64,000 nt of DNA from Azophilus sp965220425. GTDB taxonomy: Bacteria; Pseudomonadota; Gammaproteobacteria; Pseudomonadales; Azotimanducaceae. The stretch is from positions 5,022,001 through 5,086,000 of the forward strand of contig OZ244830.1 of NCBI GenBank assembly GCA_965220425.1, given 5' to 3'. The position numbers were made by a program, and so were the translations under genes. This document shows, piece after piece, positions 17,926-26,701 of this stretch (the stretch's first letter is position 1; each line of letters starts with the position of its first letter). The notes beneath the pieces were generated by a model. The model did no database searches. It was not told the DNA's origin and saw only the letters and a program-made list of their open reading frames with translations.

Positions 17926-18221
17926 ATGGTCAGGGTATGAACCTGTGTCACAATAGTCGCAGATCGGACATTGCCGAACAACCGCGCACAGGCAGTCCGG
18001 ACAGAGCGGCATTTCCTGTCCCTCGCACCGTAGCCATGGGGTCGGAGTAACGTGCCGGAGCGAACAGCCATGGGGTCGACCCCGGTGCCTCGTTAGTCAT
18101 CGGTCTGACGCATCGCCCCGTCGGGACTGGTTTCCGATGCTGCAACGGTTGGCGGACGCAGGCCACCAGTCCATTCCAAAGGGCGAATCAAAGGAACGGA
18201 GAAACAGGAGGAGGGAAAGCG
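17926..18221. other. Divergent intergenic region between TonB receptor and M29-like gene
   Basis: About 300 bases holding both promoters. The 13-base AGCCATGGGGTCG occurs twice (about 18031 and 18068) as a direct repeat. The right end carries AGGAGGAGGG before ATG 18222. No gene is seen. Confidence 0.4.
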
Positions 18222-19304
18222 ATGGCGGCGATATCACCGGACGTATCCTCGCGGCTCAAGCCGGAAACGATCGAGGTAGCCCACAAGATCTACGTGGAAC
18301 TCTGCAATCTGCAGCCGGGCAACAAGGTGCTGATCGTCAGCGATGCCCGCACGCCGGACTACGTGGTGGCGGTGTTTCAGGGGGTCGCCCAGGCCCTGGG
18401 CGCCGAGGCCATCCGGGTCGAGTGCAAGCTGCCCAAGGGCGGGGCGACTTACCAGCCCGGTTCCCATTGGCCGTCCATGCTGGCCGCCGCTTCCACCGAG
18501 GCGGATCTCATCATCGACATGGCGGTGGGCTACGCGGAATTCATCGTCGATGCGATCAACAACGGTACCCGGGTGCTCTCCCCCGGCGACGGCATCGGCG
18601 GCCCGTTCATGGACGATGTGCTGATCCGCACCATGCTGCATACCGACATCCACGCGGTCCGGCGGCACGCCGACCGCATCGCCGAACGATTCACGGAAGC
18701 CGAGCACTGCACGGTGCTGACCGGCGGCGACGAGTTCAACCTCGACCTGCGCGGGCTCGACGGCGCGGCCGGGTGCGGTTTTCTTTGGGACCCGGACAAG
18801 GGGGACTGGAAGTCGCCCTGGTCGTTCCTGCCCCCTGCACAGCCCGGCGTGCTCGTGCCCATGGGCCGGGGCGACGGCGCCATCAACGTCGACGGCACCC
18901 TGCTCTACCACCCGGATTATCACGAGAAGCCGGACACCCCGGTGCGCCTGACCTTCGAGCGCGGCCGGCTGATCGAGATCGACGGCGACCCGGTGCTCGC
19001 CTCGCGCCTCGAGTCCTGGCTGGAGCGGCTCGGCGACGACGGCGCCTACAACGGCCCGGTGCACTTCAATATCGGCAATAACCCGAACGCGCTGCTCACC
19101 CAGAGCCAGGAATGGGAACGGGTCTACGGATCGATTACCTGCGGCATGGGCGATTTGAGCATGCTGAGCAAGATCGACGGGGAAGGATTCGATTTCCCGC
19201 TGAGCAAGTCCTCGGTGCACTGGGATTGGACGGTGCTGCAGCCGAAGATTCTGCTCGACAACGAAGTATTCACCGACAAGGGCCGGATATTCTGCGATGG
19301 CTGA
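18222..19304 (+). CDS. M29/aminopeptidase T-like protein, possibly NicX-type dihydroxypyridine dioxygenase
   Basis: A 360-residue member of the M29 (AmpS/PepS) fold family, which also contains 2,5-dihydroxypyridine 5,6-dioxygenase NicX. It opens with a Rossmann-like segment (GNKVLIVSDARTPDYVVAVF) and has mid-domain DLIIDMAVGYAEFIVDAINNG. The C-terminal metal region carries a His-x-Asp at about residues 333-335 (SSVHWDWT), the place where this family binds its metal. AGGAGGAGGG with a six-base spacer sets the start. The flanks are luciferase-like and nitroreductase flavoenzymes and an MFS carrier, so opening of an N-heterocyclic ring is a reasonable idea. Peptidase activity cannot be excluded from sequence. 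Confidence 0.78.
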   Translation: MAAISPDVSSRLKPETIEVAHKIYVELCNLQPGNKVLIVSDARTPDYVVAVFQGVAQALGAEAIRVECKLPKGGATYQPGSHWPSMLAAASTEADLIIDMAVGYAEFIVDAINNGTRVLSPGDGIGGPFMDDVLIRTMLHTDIHAVRRHADRIAERFTEAEHCTVLTGGDEFNLDLRGLDGAAGCGFLWDPDKGDWKSPWSFLPPAQPGVLVPMGRGDGAINVDGTLLYHPDYHEKPDTPVRLTFERGRLIEIDGDPVLASRLESWLERLGDDGAYNGPVHFNIGNNPNALLTQSQEWERVYGSITCGMGDLSMLSKIDGEGFDFPLSKSSVHWDWTVLQPKILLDNEVFTDKGRIFCDG

Positions 19305-19350
19305 ACTCGACCGCGCTGTTGGTGGCAGGATATTCCGCGATGGCTGAACG
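19285..19350. repeat. 22-bp direct repeat at the 3' end of the M29-like gene
   Basis: GGATATTC(T/C)GCGATGGCTGAAC occurs at about 19285 and again at about 19329. The first copy contains the stop of the M29-like gene. A second near-duplication (about 19427 and 19496) lies just before the next gene, so the 215-base spacer seems built from local duplications. Confidence 0.65.
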
Positions 19351-19518
19351 TGGCCTCGCCTTCAGGGGCTGGCAGTCGCGTGAGGCGCTGGCGAACCACG
19401 CTCCGCGCCCGTTCCAGCCGTGGGTGGCGGCCACTCCGGGGACAAGGCCGCAAACGTCGATGAGCCGTCCGGCCCCTTCGGCCCGAAGGCGCAGCGCGGC
19501 CACACCGGGAACAAGACC

Positions 19519-20574
19519 GTGAACGACACGCGAACATTCAGCCTGTTCATGGGATACGGGACAGGATTCACCTTCCCTTACTACACCAGGGTCGCCCGGG
19601 AAGCGGAGCGACTCGGTTTCAACACGATCTGGACCCAGGACAACGTCACGGGGCACGCCCCCATCCCCAGGGATATCGAGATCCTCGACACCTGGAGCTT
19701 TCTGCCCGCCATCGCCGCCGCAACGCAGAAGATCCGCATCGGGTCCATGGCAACGCCCGCGGTCCGGCGGTTCGCCCCGCTGCTCGCCAAGACCGTCGCC
19801 TCGGTGGACGTGATCTCCAACGGCCGGGTTAACGTGGGCCTCGGCGCCGGGGACGACTGGCATCAATACGAGATGATCGGGCAGCGCTTTCCGGAGACTA
19901 TCGAAGAACGGCGCCGCATTCTGCTCGAGACCATCGAAGCGATGAAATGCCTGTGGACGGAGGAGCTCGCCAACTACCGGGGCGAGCACTTCCAACTCAC
20001 AGACGCCATCCTGAGCCCGAAGCCCGTACAGCAGCCCAACCCGCCCATCTATATCGCCTGCAACACCAGCAGGCGGCTCATGCCGCGCCTGGCCGCCCGC
20101 CACGGAGACGCCATTGCCGTCATGTGGGGGCACGAGGAGACCGTGCACAACCTGGTGAATGCCTTCCGGGAAGAATGGCAGACCGCGGGGCGGAATCCGG
20201 ACGACTACCGGGCGCTACGCTCCGCCTACATCGTTTTCTGCAACGACGGGGACACGCTCCGGGCCAGGGAAAATGTCCGCGAAATCACGGCGTTTCCCAT
20301 CGACACCGACAATCAGACCGCCAGCCAGGCCATGGTTCCGGAGGGCGCCGACCCGGACCTCATGGTGTTTGGCCCGCCCGAGGCCGTGGCCGACGCGATC
20401 CGGGACAAGGTATTCGGCATGGGATTCAATGAAGTGATGTGTTCCTTCGTCGCCTGCGACGATGTCGATGTCGACACGGACGGCCTGCCCGGTTGGCCCG
20501 GCCGCTGGCTCGGCGGCATGCGGCTGTTCGCCGAGCGGGTCATGCCGCTCCTTCGCCAAGTCGACTATCCTTGA
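19519..20574 (+). CDS. Luciferase-like (LLM) flavin-dependent oxidoreductase
   Basis: A 351-residue TIM-barrel monooxygenase of the bacterial luciferase-like family, which uses FMNH2 or F420H2. Marks are AREAERLGFNTIWTQDNV, RIRIGSMATPAVRRFAPLLA, SNGRVNVGLGAGDDWHQYEMIG, then PPIYIACNTSRRLMPRLAARHGDA and a long C-terminal region. The frame opens at 19420, but the conserved protein begins at GTG 19519 (VNDTRTFSLFMGYG). No strong ribosome site is visible, and the region before it consists of local duplications, so the start is uncertain. It follows the M29-like gene and precedes an MFS carrier on the same strand, all probably one operon. A reduced-flavin supply could come from the nitroreductase-like gene at 22160. 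Confidence 0.85.
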   Translation: MNDTRTFSLFMGYGTGFTFPYYTRVAREAERLGFNTIWTQDNVTGHAPIPRDIEILDTWSFLPAIAAATQKIRIGSMATPAVRRFAPLLAKTVASVDVISNGRVNVGLGAGDDWHQYEMIGQRFPETIEERRRILLETIEAMKCLWTEELANYRGEHFQLTDAILSPKPVQQPNPPIYIACNTSRRLMPRLAARHGDAIAVMWGHEETVHNLVNAFREEWQTAGRNPDDYRALRSAYIVFCNDGDTLRARENVREITAFPIDTDNQTASQAMVPEGADPDLMVFGPPEAVADAIRDKVFGMGFNEVMCSFVACDDVDVDTDGLPGWPGRWLGGMRLFAERVMPLLRQVDYP

Positions 20575-20629
20575 TGCGCGAACCGTGGGAATGATCGTGG
20601 CTGCAAACCGGGCCGGGCGGGGGACCGCA

Positions 20630-21835
20630 ATGGACGTCAATCGCTTTCCCGTCTACGGCAGCGCCGCCTTGCTCTTCGCCCTCGCCGTCATGCCGGGCGC
20701 CGTCTCGCCGGGGATCGTCGGCGCCGCCGCCGACTCGATGCAGTTGCCGGAGTCGCGGCTGGGCCTGATGATGGCGCTCTATTTCGCCGGGTTCGGCGTG
20801 CTCGGCGCGAGCGCCTACCTGTGGATCCGCAAGGTCAACTGGCGTGCCGTTTCCGCGGCCGGCATTGTGATCATGGGCGCCTCATTCGTAGCCCTCGGGC
20901 TCACCGAGAACTACACGGCATTGCTCGGCTTGATGTTCGCCAACGGTTGCGGCGCCGCGCTGTTCGGATCGCCGTCGATCACGGTGCTGGGGGACATGGA
21001 CCGCGCCGAAAGAGGGTTCAGCACCATGATCGTCTTCTCGGTCGTGGGCGCGGCCATGCTGCTGGCGGCGTTTCCATACGCGAGCGCCTGGTGGGGAGGC
21101 TTTCCGGGCGTGGTCCACCTGATGGCGGGCACGACCCTGGCCTGCCTGCTGCTGCTTCCCTGGATTCCCGTCAACAACGCGGTCAAGCCTGCCGCGCCGC
21201 AACAGCGGCCGGGCGCGCTCGAGCGCCTGGCCGGTCAGGCGGGCGCTGCCGGGCGCGGCCTGGTCAGCCAGCCAATGCTGGCGCACGCGGTCATGGTGCT
21301 GTTCTGCCTGGGGTTCGGCGGCGTGTGGGCCTTTTTCGAGCGCGTCGCGCACTACGCGGAGCTCTCCGAACTGGCGACCGCCAACGCCCTGGCCATCGGC
21401 ACGCTGTTCGGCGCGATCGGGGGGCCGATCGCCGCCTTCCTGCGCCGGCGTATTCCCATGTACTACGGCTATACCATCACGATTCTATGCATCGTGGCGA
21501 CGCTGGCGATTCTCGACCTCGTCACCCTCAACAACCTCATCTACCTGGTGCTGGCCTGTTCGTTTCAATTCTGGATAAACGCCGGTTTCTGCCTGATCAT
21601 GGCGCTCACCGCCGAGGTCGACAAGGTGGGCCGCTTCGTCGCCATGATCCCGGCAAGCGAATCCCTCGGGTCATTCATCGGGCCGATCGCAACCGGATTC
21701 GCCCTGGAATATTCCGGCGTGACGGCCATGGTGACGATCACGGTCGCCGCCTTTGTGGTGGGCGCCGCGATATTCGCCTTCGTGGACCGCAAGGACCTTG
21801 CGGCGGTGCGGGTCGCGCCGGCGGGCGCTGCATGA
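20630..21835 (+). CDS. MFS-family transporter
   Basis: A 401-residue integral membrane carrier with about 12 hydrophobic helices in two six-helix halves split by a basic, proline-rich loop (VKPAAPQQRPGALERLAGQ). Helix 1 begins at AALLFALAVMPGAVSPGIVG, and a short loop with WIRKVNW lies after helix 2. It should export or import a small organic molecule. ATG 20630 follows GGCGGGGGA. An alternative ATG at 20591 would add 13 residues. Its stop TGA overlaps the next gene's ATG (ATGA at 21832-21835), so translation is coupled. Its place between a luciferase-like enzyme and a nitroreductase points to handling of the cluster's substrate. Confidence 0.88.
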   Translation: MDVNRFPVYGSAALLFALAVMPGAVSPGIVGAAADSMQLPESRLGLMMALYFAGFGVLGASAYLWIRKVNWRAVSAAGIVIMGASFVALGLTENYTALLGLMFANGCGAALFGSPSITVLGDMDRAERGFSTMIVFSVVGAAMLLAAFPYASAWWGGFPGVVHLMAGTTLACLLLLPWIPVNNAVKPAAPQQRPGALERLAGQAGAAGRGLVSQPMLAHAVMVLFCLGFGGVWAFFERVAHYAELSELATANALAIGTLFGAIGGPIAAFLRRRIPMYYGYTITILCIVATLAILDLVTLNNLIYLVLACSFQFWINAGFCLIMALTAEVDKVGRFVAMIPASESLGSFIGPIATGFALEYSGVTAMVTITVAAFVVGAAIFAFVDRKDLAAVRVAPAGAA

Positions 21836-22170
21836 GCCTCATGTCCAGCGGCGCCCGCACCCTGACGGAAGACGAGGCGATCGAACTGATCGCCTATCTG
21901 CTCTCATCCGCCCAGGGTCTGCTCAGGGAGCCCGAGTCGTATGCGGTACTGCGCATGGCCACCGCGGCGGACCGCTTAGCCGCGCTGTGGGCGCCCCGGG
22001 CGACCGGCGACCTGGGGCGGTTTCTCGATGATCTCGTGCAACGGATGCCCGTCGCCGCGGCCACCACCCAGGGAGGCGATGTCGCCTCGTTCGAGCGTTA
22101 CCTCGGCGAGAAGATCGGTGAACTGGCGCGCATCGTCAAACAACGGCAGGAGTCGAAGGATGGCCCTTGA
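21832..22170 (+). CDS. Small helical protein (DUF6092-like)
   Basis: A 112-residue all-helical soluble protein: LTEDEAIELIAYLLSSAQGLLREPESY, AVLRMATAADRLAALWAP, then FERYLGEKIGELARIVKQRQES. It resembles the small DUF6092 family from memory, which is a weak assignment. Its ATG overlaps the MFS stop and its own end overlaps the nitroreductase start by 11 bases, so the three genes are translationally coupled, which argues that it is real and works with them. It could be an accessory subunit or chaperone for the flavoenzymes. Confidence 0.7.
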   Translation: MSLMSSGARTLTEDEAIELIAYLLSSAQGLLREPESYAVLRMATAADRLAALWAPRATGDLGRFLDDLVQRMPVAAATTQGGDVASFERYLGEKIGELARIVKQRQESKDGP

Positions 22171-22708
22171 CACCCTGGCGGCGATCCGTACCCGCCGCGT
22201 CGCGATATACTACGATCAGGAGCGGCCCGTGCCCGAAGAACTGCTGCGCACCGTGCTCGAGGCCGCCCGCTGGGCGCCGACCGGCGGCAACGAACGTGTA
22301 CACCGGTTCGTATGCGTCACGGACCGGGAGCAAATCCGGAACATTCGACTGTTCTTCCCGGGCATGGTCGCCGGCCTGCCCGCAGCCCTGATCTTCGTCT
22401 GCATCGACTGGGACCGGGCCGGCTACAACTGCCTCATCAAGTCCTACAACGAGGTCTTCTACGATATCGGTGGCTATACACAGAACATGCTGCTGGCTGC
22501 CCACGCCCTGGGACTCGCGGCAGGGCCAATGAGTTCCTTCGCCCCCGAGGCAATCAGAGAGCTGTTGAACCTGCCGGACAGCATCGACCCGCGCATGTGC
22601 GTGGGCCTCGGGTATCCCGCCGCGCCGCCGGCCAACATGCCCCGCTGGCCGAAGCGGAAACTCAAAGTTGACGACCTGGTGCAATGGGGGCCCTATCCCG
22701 ACGAATAG
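22160..22708 (+). CDS. Nitroreductase-family flavoprotein
   Basis: A 182-residue FMN-dependent oxidoreductase. Visible family features are the N-terminal RTRRVAIYYDQERPVPEELL, the flavin-binding EAARWAPTGGNERVHRFV, DIGGYTQNMLLAAHALGLAAGP and the C-terminal VGLGYPAAPP. The length fits the short nitroreductase group. The start ATG 22160 lies inside the preceding gene. It could reduce nitro groups, act in dehalogenation or flavin destruction, or supply reduced flavin to the luciferase-like enzyme of the cluster. The family call is firm and the role is inferred. Confidence 0.9.
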   Translation: MALDTLAAIRTRRVAIYYDQERPVPEELLRTVLEAARWAPTGGNERVHRFVCVTDREQIRNIRLFFPGMVAGLPAALIFVCIDWDRAGYNCLIKSYNEVFYDIGGYTQNMLLAAHALGLAAGPMSSFAPEAIRELLNLPDSIDPRMCVGLGYPAAPPANMPRWPKRKLKVDDLVQWGPYPDE

Positions 22709-22768
22709 CCGTGTCCGGCACAACACGCTGAAACGCGAAACTCATTGCACCGAGCCGGAATCCGAACC

Positions 22769-23914
22769 ATGAACGTAACCAACTCCACCATTACCCTGGG
22801 CATCGAGGAGGAGTTCTTCCTCATCGACCCGGTGTCCGGAGACCTGCTGAACGATCCCGACCCACGGATTTTCGAGGCCGGCGCCGCGAGCGCCGGACCG
22901 CACGAAGTCGTGCACGAGTTTCTCCGTTCCCAGATCGAGACGAATACCGAGGTGTGCGACTCCATAGCCAAGCTGCGCGAGGCGCTCAAGGCCACGCGGC
23001 GGCTGGTGATCGAGGCGGCACGCGGCTACGGCGCCGAGGTCATGGCGGCCTCAACCCATCCGTTCGCCGCCTGGGAATCCCAGTTGCCGACCGCCTGGCA
23101 GCGCTACGAAGACTTTGCCGTCACCTTCCAGGAGACGGTGCGGCGGCTGGTGGTGAACGGCATGCACGTGCACGCCGGGTTCGGCGATGCGGAAAGCCGC
23201 ATTCGCATCATGACGGCGCTGCGCCGCCATCTCCCGCTGTTGAACGCGTTGTCCGGTTCGTCGCCCTTCAACAATGGCCGGGAGTCCGGCTTCAAGTGCG
23301 GGCGGCTCAATCTCTTCGAAGCCATGCCGCGCACCAGCATTCCGGGGCCGCTGTATTCCCGGGCGGAGTTCGATGCCCTTGTCGCCGAATACCAGCGCAT
23401 GGCCTTCATCGGCGACGGCAGCGAAATCTGGTGGGACATCCGTCCGTCGCACAAGTACCCTACGGTGGAGTTGCGCATCTGCGATGTCTGCCCGCGCATC
23501 GAGGATGCGCTGTGCATCGCTGCCATCTACTCGTGCCTGATTCGAATGCTGCTGCGCCAATACCGGGAGGGCGCCCTGCCGCCCGAACCGCCTACGGAGA
23601 TCATTGTCGAGAACAAGTGGCTCGCCCAGCGTTACGGCATGCTGTCCTTCCTTGGGGACACCCGCCGCGGCGGGCGCATCGATATCGCCGAGGAGATCGA
23701 ATCGCTGGTCGAGGAACTCACCGATGACGCCCACGCCCTGGGCTGCGAACCCGAGCTTCGCCACAGCCTCACCATCGTGCGCGAAGGCGCGAGCGCCGAC
23801 GAGCAGATCGACCTCTACCGTCTGCAACGCCTGGTAGGCGCAAGCGAGCGCGAGGCATTGAGCGCGGTGGTCGACCTGGTGGTCGCGCAGACGGGGAAGG
23901 ACCTGGACGATTGA
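22769..23914 (+). CDS. Carboxylate-amine ligase of the YbdK/GCS2 family
   Basis: A 381-residue ATP-grasp-like glutamate-cysteine ligase type 2 homologue. The opening TLGIEEEFFLIDP is the family signature. It is followed by VHEFLRSQIETNTEVC, VVNGMHVHAGFGDAE with the metal/ATP histidines, and WWDIRPSHKYPTVELRICDVCP. Relatives show weak gamma-glutamyl-cysteine ligase activity or build peptide-like bonds in small-molecule pathways. The first ATG in the frame at 22745 lacks similarity, and MNVTNST at 22769 begins just before the conserved strand. It lies 60 bases after the nitroreductase on the same strand and converges with the luciferase-like gene ending at 23921. Confidence 0.9.
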   Translation: MNVTNSTITLGIEEEFFLIDPVSGDLLNDPDPRIFEAGAASAGPHEVVHEFLRSQIETNTEVCDSIAKLREALKATRRLVIEAARGYGAEVMAASTHPFAAWESQLPTAWQRYEDFAVTFQETVRRLVVNGMHVHAGFGDAESRIRIMTALRRHLPLLNALSGSSPFNNGRESGFKCGRLNLFEAMPRTSIPGPLYSRAEFDALVAEYQRMAFIGDGSEIWWDIRPSHKYPTVELRICDVCPRIEDALCIAAIYSCLIRMLLRQYREGALPPEPPTEIIVENKWLAQRYGMLSFLGDTRRGGRIDIAEEIESLVEELTDDAHALGCEPELRHSLTIVREGASADEQIDLYRLQRLVGASEREALSAVVDLVVAQTGKDLDD

Positions 23915-23920
23915 GTTCAA

Positions 23921-25078
23921 TCAGCAGCCGGCCACGCCGGCTCCACCCGATCGAAGACCACGACCCGGCAACCGTCGGCGCGGATCCGCCCCGGCGCCGA
24001 TGGCGGCGTTGACCCTGGGCATGACCTCCTTGGCCAGGAGCGACATGGAACGCTTCATCCGCTCCTTGTCGGTCCAGTCCTGGGCGGTGAGCATCAGCGT
24101 GCCGAAGTGGCCGACCTCGTCGCGCAACGCCAGGATCTTCTCGGCGACCGTCTCCGGGCTGCCGTAGATCGTAAAGTTGTCGCGCAGCGCCTCGTGCCTG
24201 AGCGCCGCCGGGTCGTCGCCCTGGTTGACGACGAAGGGGGCCTTCATGTCACCGCGGTCGAAGAGGCGGAAAAGATAGCTGAAATACCAGTCGGTGCTGT
24301 CTTCGGCCGTCTTGACGAATGCCTCGGCGGCCTCGTCGGTCTCGTCCACGTGGATGTTGCGCGCGACGTGCCAGATCTCGGGGTCGGTCGCGTGACCGGC
24401 CTTGTCCGCCGCCTCGGCATAGACCTGCCAGTGGGACTTGACCGACCAGGTACCGATGAAGTTCGCCGAGATCGGGATATAACCGCGCGAGCCCGCGAAC
24501 CCGATCGAGCCCGAGAAGGGGCTCATCGCCGAGATGGCGAGCGGCGGATGGGGCTTCTGATAGGGCTTGGCCAGGTAGCCGAGCCCCTTTTCCTCGTCGA
24601 TCCAGTCCTTGAGGAAGAATTGCCAATGCTCGCCGTTGAACTCGTAGGGCGGGTCCGAGGTCCAGATGTCGATCATGATGTCGACCGCCTCGACCATCAT
24701 CGCGTTGCGGTCCGCCTCCATCAAGCCGAAGAGCTCGAAGTCGGGCGCCAGCCCGCCGGGGCCGACGCCGGCGATGTAGCGCCCCTTCGCCAGGTGATCG
24801 AACAGGGCGATCTGGCCCGCCGTTACCGCCGGGTGGTACTGCGGCAGGCAGATGACGCCGGTGCCGCAGACGATCCGCTCGGTTCGCGGCAGCACGTTCG
24901 AGAGGAAGAGCAGCGGCGAGGTAATCTGTTCCGACTTCGAAGAGTGGTGCTCGCCCACCCAGGCTTCGGAGAAGCCAAGGCGGTCAGCGTAGACGATCGC
25001 GTCGATGTCCTCCATGAGAGTCTGGTGATAGTCCCTCGCGTGATTGTGGATCGGCATCATGAACAGGCCCAGCTTCAT
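23921..25078 (-). CDS. Luciferase-like (LLM) flavin-dependent oxidoreductase, second paralogue
   Basis: A 385-residue TIM-barrel flavin monooxygenase of the LuxA-like class. It opens MKLGLFMMPIHNHARDYHQT, with EAWVGEHHSSKSEQ, RIVCGTGVICLPQYHPAVTA, GRYIAGVGPGGLAPDFELFG and the conserved tail IYGSPETVAEKILALRDEVGHFGTL. GAGGAGGAG with a short spacer before ATG 25078 sets the start. The last 20 residues (GAGADPRRRLPGRGLRSGGAG) are basic, Gly/Arg-rich and unlike the family, which suggests a late frame change near the 3' end. It is more similar in type to alkanal monooxygenases than to the cluster's other copy at 19519. Confidence 0.9.
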   Translation of the reverse strand: MKLGLFMMPIHNHARDYHQTLMEDIDAIVYADRLGFSEAWVGEHHSSKSEQITSPLLFLSNVLPRTERIVCGTGVICLPQYHPAVTAGQIALFDHLAKGRYIAGVGPGGLAPDFELFGLMEADRNAMMVEAVDIMIDIWTSDPPYEFNGEHWQFFLKDWIDEEKGLGYLAKPYQKPHPPLAISAMSPFSGSIGFAGSRGYIPISANFIGTWSVKSHWQVYAEAADKAGHATDPEIWHVARNIHVDETDEAAEAFVKTAEDSTDWYFSYLFRLFDRGDMKAPFVVNQGDDPAALRHEALRDNFTIYGSPETVAEKILALRDEVGHFGTLMLTAQDWTDKERMKRSMSLLAKEVMPRVNAAIGAGADPRRRLPGRGLRSGGAGVAGC

Positions 25079-25296
25079 CGGTCTCCTCCTCTGTCCCGCA
25101 ACACGCGGGAGTCCCTGCCCTGCCCGTTGCAGGACGGCTCAGCGCATCATATCCCACCATTTACGGCGCAGTTTAATCTGCCGCACATGCCGGCGGCAGG
25201 CAGCGCGACGGTGATCGCAACCCCGCCTGCGGCCGAGCCGGGCGCCGCCGCGCGCGAGTCCGCGGGTCCGCACGCCTGAGTTCGATCAGCGGCCGG

Positions 25297-25355
25297 GCAC
25301 GCGCATGCGGCAAAAATCCTCGGCGATCATCGCGGCCCCTGACGCAATATGCGGG
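25297..25355 (+). mobile_element. Truncated mini-element (type 1, copy C), right end only
   Basis: These 59 bases match the right-hand end of copy B (about 10770-10828), finishing GCAATATGCGGG and followed by CCAG where CTAG is expected. The left half and left end are missing. Several substitutions show it is older than copy B. Confidence 0.75.
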
Positions 25356-25442
25356 CCAGCCGACCGAACGATTCACCGACTGGATTGGCGGCCCGGGGCG
25401 ACGTTGGTACCCTGTTCCGAATCGTCGAAACCGGCCGGGAAT

Positions 25443-25670
25443 TTGCGTATCTGGCGCCTGCACCCCCAATACCTGGACCCCAAGCGCCCCGTGACGTTGT
25501 GGCGGGAGACGCTGCTCGTCAAGCTCGAGCGTCGCGCGCCCGATTGCCGGCAACCGCCGGCAGCCGCCGACGACCCGTTGCCGCAGCCGTTGTTCAAGAC
25601 GGTACCGGGCGGCATCGCCAATTGGGAAAGTGCCCGAATCGAGGGGCGCCGGTCATGGCAGACTGCCTGA
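25443..25670 (+). pseudogene. N-terminal fragment of a pyrimidine-dimer DNA glycosylase-like protein
   Basis: The translation from TTG 25443 begins RIWRLHPQYLDPKRPVTLWRE, very like the conserved start of the T4 endonuclease V-like Pyr_excise family. After about 30 residues similarity ends in a low-similarity Pro/Ala/Arg stretch that runs into the next gene. The catalytic rest is absent. It is a decayed remnant beside the truncated mini-element. Confidence 0.5.
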
Positions 25671-26650
25671 CACCCTCCCAACTGCTGGCGTTGTCCGTCG
25701 AGCCCAACTGGACGCGGGACGATCCGGACCGGCGTTGCCTGCTGGCTGTTGAGTTGACCGCGGAACCGCATCTCGAACAGGAGGACATCGCCCCGTTGAG
25801 GGCGTGGCTCGCGCAGCAGCCGATTCCCGTCGTCGGCGTTGGCGGAGACCGGACATCGGGCCTTGCCGACGCCATGGACGTGATCGTTGAGGATGCTGCT
25901 GAACTGGAACCGGTCAAATACCGGATCGAGAGGTATCCCCACGCCTGCGCCATGCTGGTTCAGGTGCTGCGCGTCTCCGGTGAACTGGACCTGTTCGACG
26001 CGCTCGCGGTGGAGTCGATGGCCTACGCGGCATTGCAGGGGGGCGCGGAGTTCGCCCGCTGGCTCGAGCAGCGGCAGCCCAGACAACCCAGCGCCCGCCG
26101 CGCGCAAGACATCGTGCGGCTCGACCGGCGCGGGGACAACCTGCAAATCGTGCTCAACTGCCCGGAGAACCGCAACGCCCTCTCGGTTGCGATGCGCGAC
26201 GCGCTGACCGAGGCATTCCAACTCGCCGTTCAGGACACCTCCATAATGCGCGTCGACGTATCCGCCCGGGGACCCTGCTTCAGCGCCGGGGGCGACCTGA
26301 CCGAGTTCGGGACGACGACCGACCTTGCCCGGGCGCACCGCATCCGCATGACGCACATGCCCGCCCGCTACCTGGCCGCCTGCCGCGACCGCTGCACTTT
26401 CCATGTGCATGGCGCCTGTACCGGCGCCGGCATCGAGCTGCCGGCATTCGCGGCGCGACTGGTGGCGAGATCGGATGCGACGTTCCGGCTGCCGGAGGTG
26501 AGCATGGGCCTGATCCCCGGCGCCGGCGGATGCGTCAGCATTCCCCGCCGGATCGGCCGGCAACTCACGGCACGCATGGCCATTCTCGGCGATGCGGTGG
26601 ACGCTGAACAGGCGCTTGCCTGGGGGTTGATCGATGCGATTGCGAATTGA
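25655..26650 (+). CDS. Enoyl-CoA hydratase/isomerase-family protein with N-terminal extension
   Basis: A 331-residue protein. Residues about 1-150 are an Ala/Leu-rich extension with crotonase-like topology but no recognisable motif. Residues about 150-331 are a crotonase core: LNCPENRNALSVAMRDAL, the oxyanion-hole FSAGGDLTEFG, HGACTGAGIELPAFAARLVA and FRLPEVSMGLIPGAGGCVSIPRRIG. It would act on a CoA thioester in fatty or aromatic acid breakdown. The usual C-terminal helices that form the trimer are short, as the frame stops at GLIDAIAN. GAGGGG eight bases before ATG 25655 supports the start. It stands alone among decayed DNA, with a duplicated amidohydrolase 3' end following. Confidence 0.8.
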   Translation: MADCLTPSQLLALSVEPNWTRDDPDRRCLLAVELTAEPHLEQEDIAPLRAWLAQQPIPVVGVGGDRTSGLADAMDVIVEDAAELEPVKYRIERYPHACAMLVQVLRVSGELDLFDALAVESMAYAALQGGAEFARWLEQRQPRQPSARRAQDIVRLDRRGDNLQIVLNCPENRNALSVAMRDALTEAFQLAVQDTSIMRVDVSARGPCFSAGGDLTEFGTTTDLARAHRIRMTHMPARYLAACRDRCTFHVHGACTGAGIELPAFAARLVARSDATFRLPEVSMGLIPGAGGCVSIPRRIGRQLTARMAILGDAVDAEQALAWGLIDAIAN

Positions 26651-26701
26651 GACGACGGCCGTGAGCCCGATCGACCGCGGCCTGCCTGTTGCATCGCTCC
26701 T

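Noticed and set aside
16499..17956. 485-codon open frame on the + strand
   Set aside because: It lies entirely antisense to the well-supported TonB receptor. The translation has no family features and reflects high-GC third-position bias.
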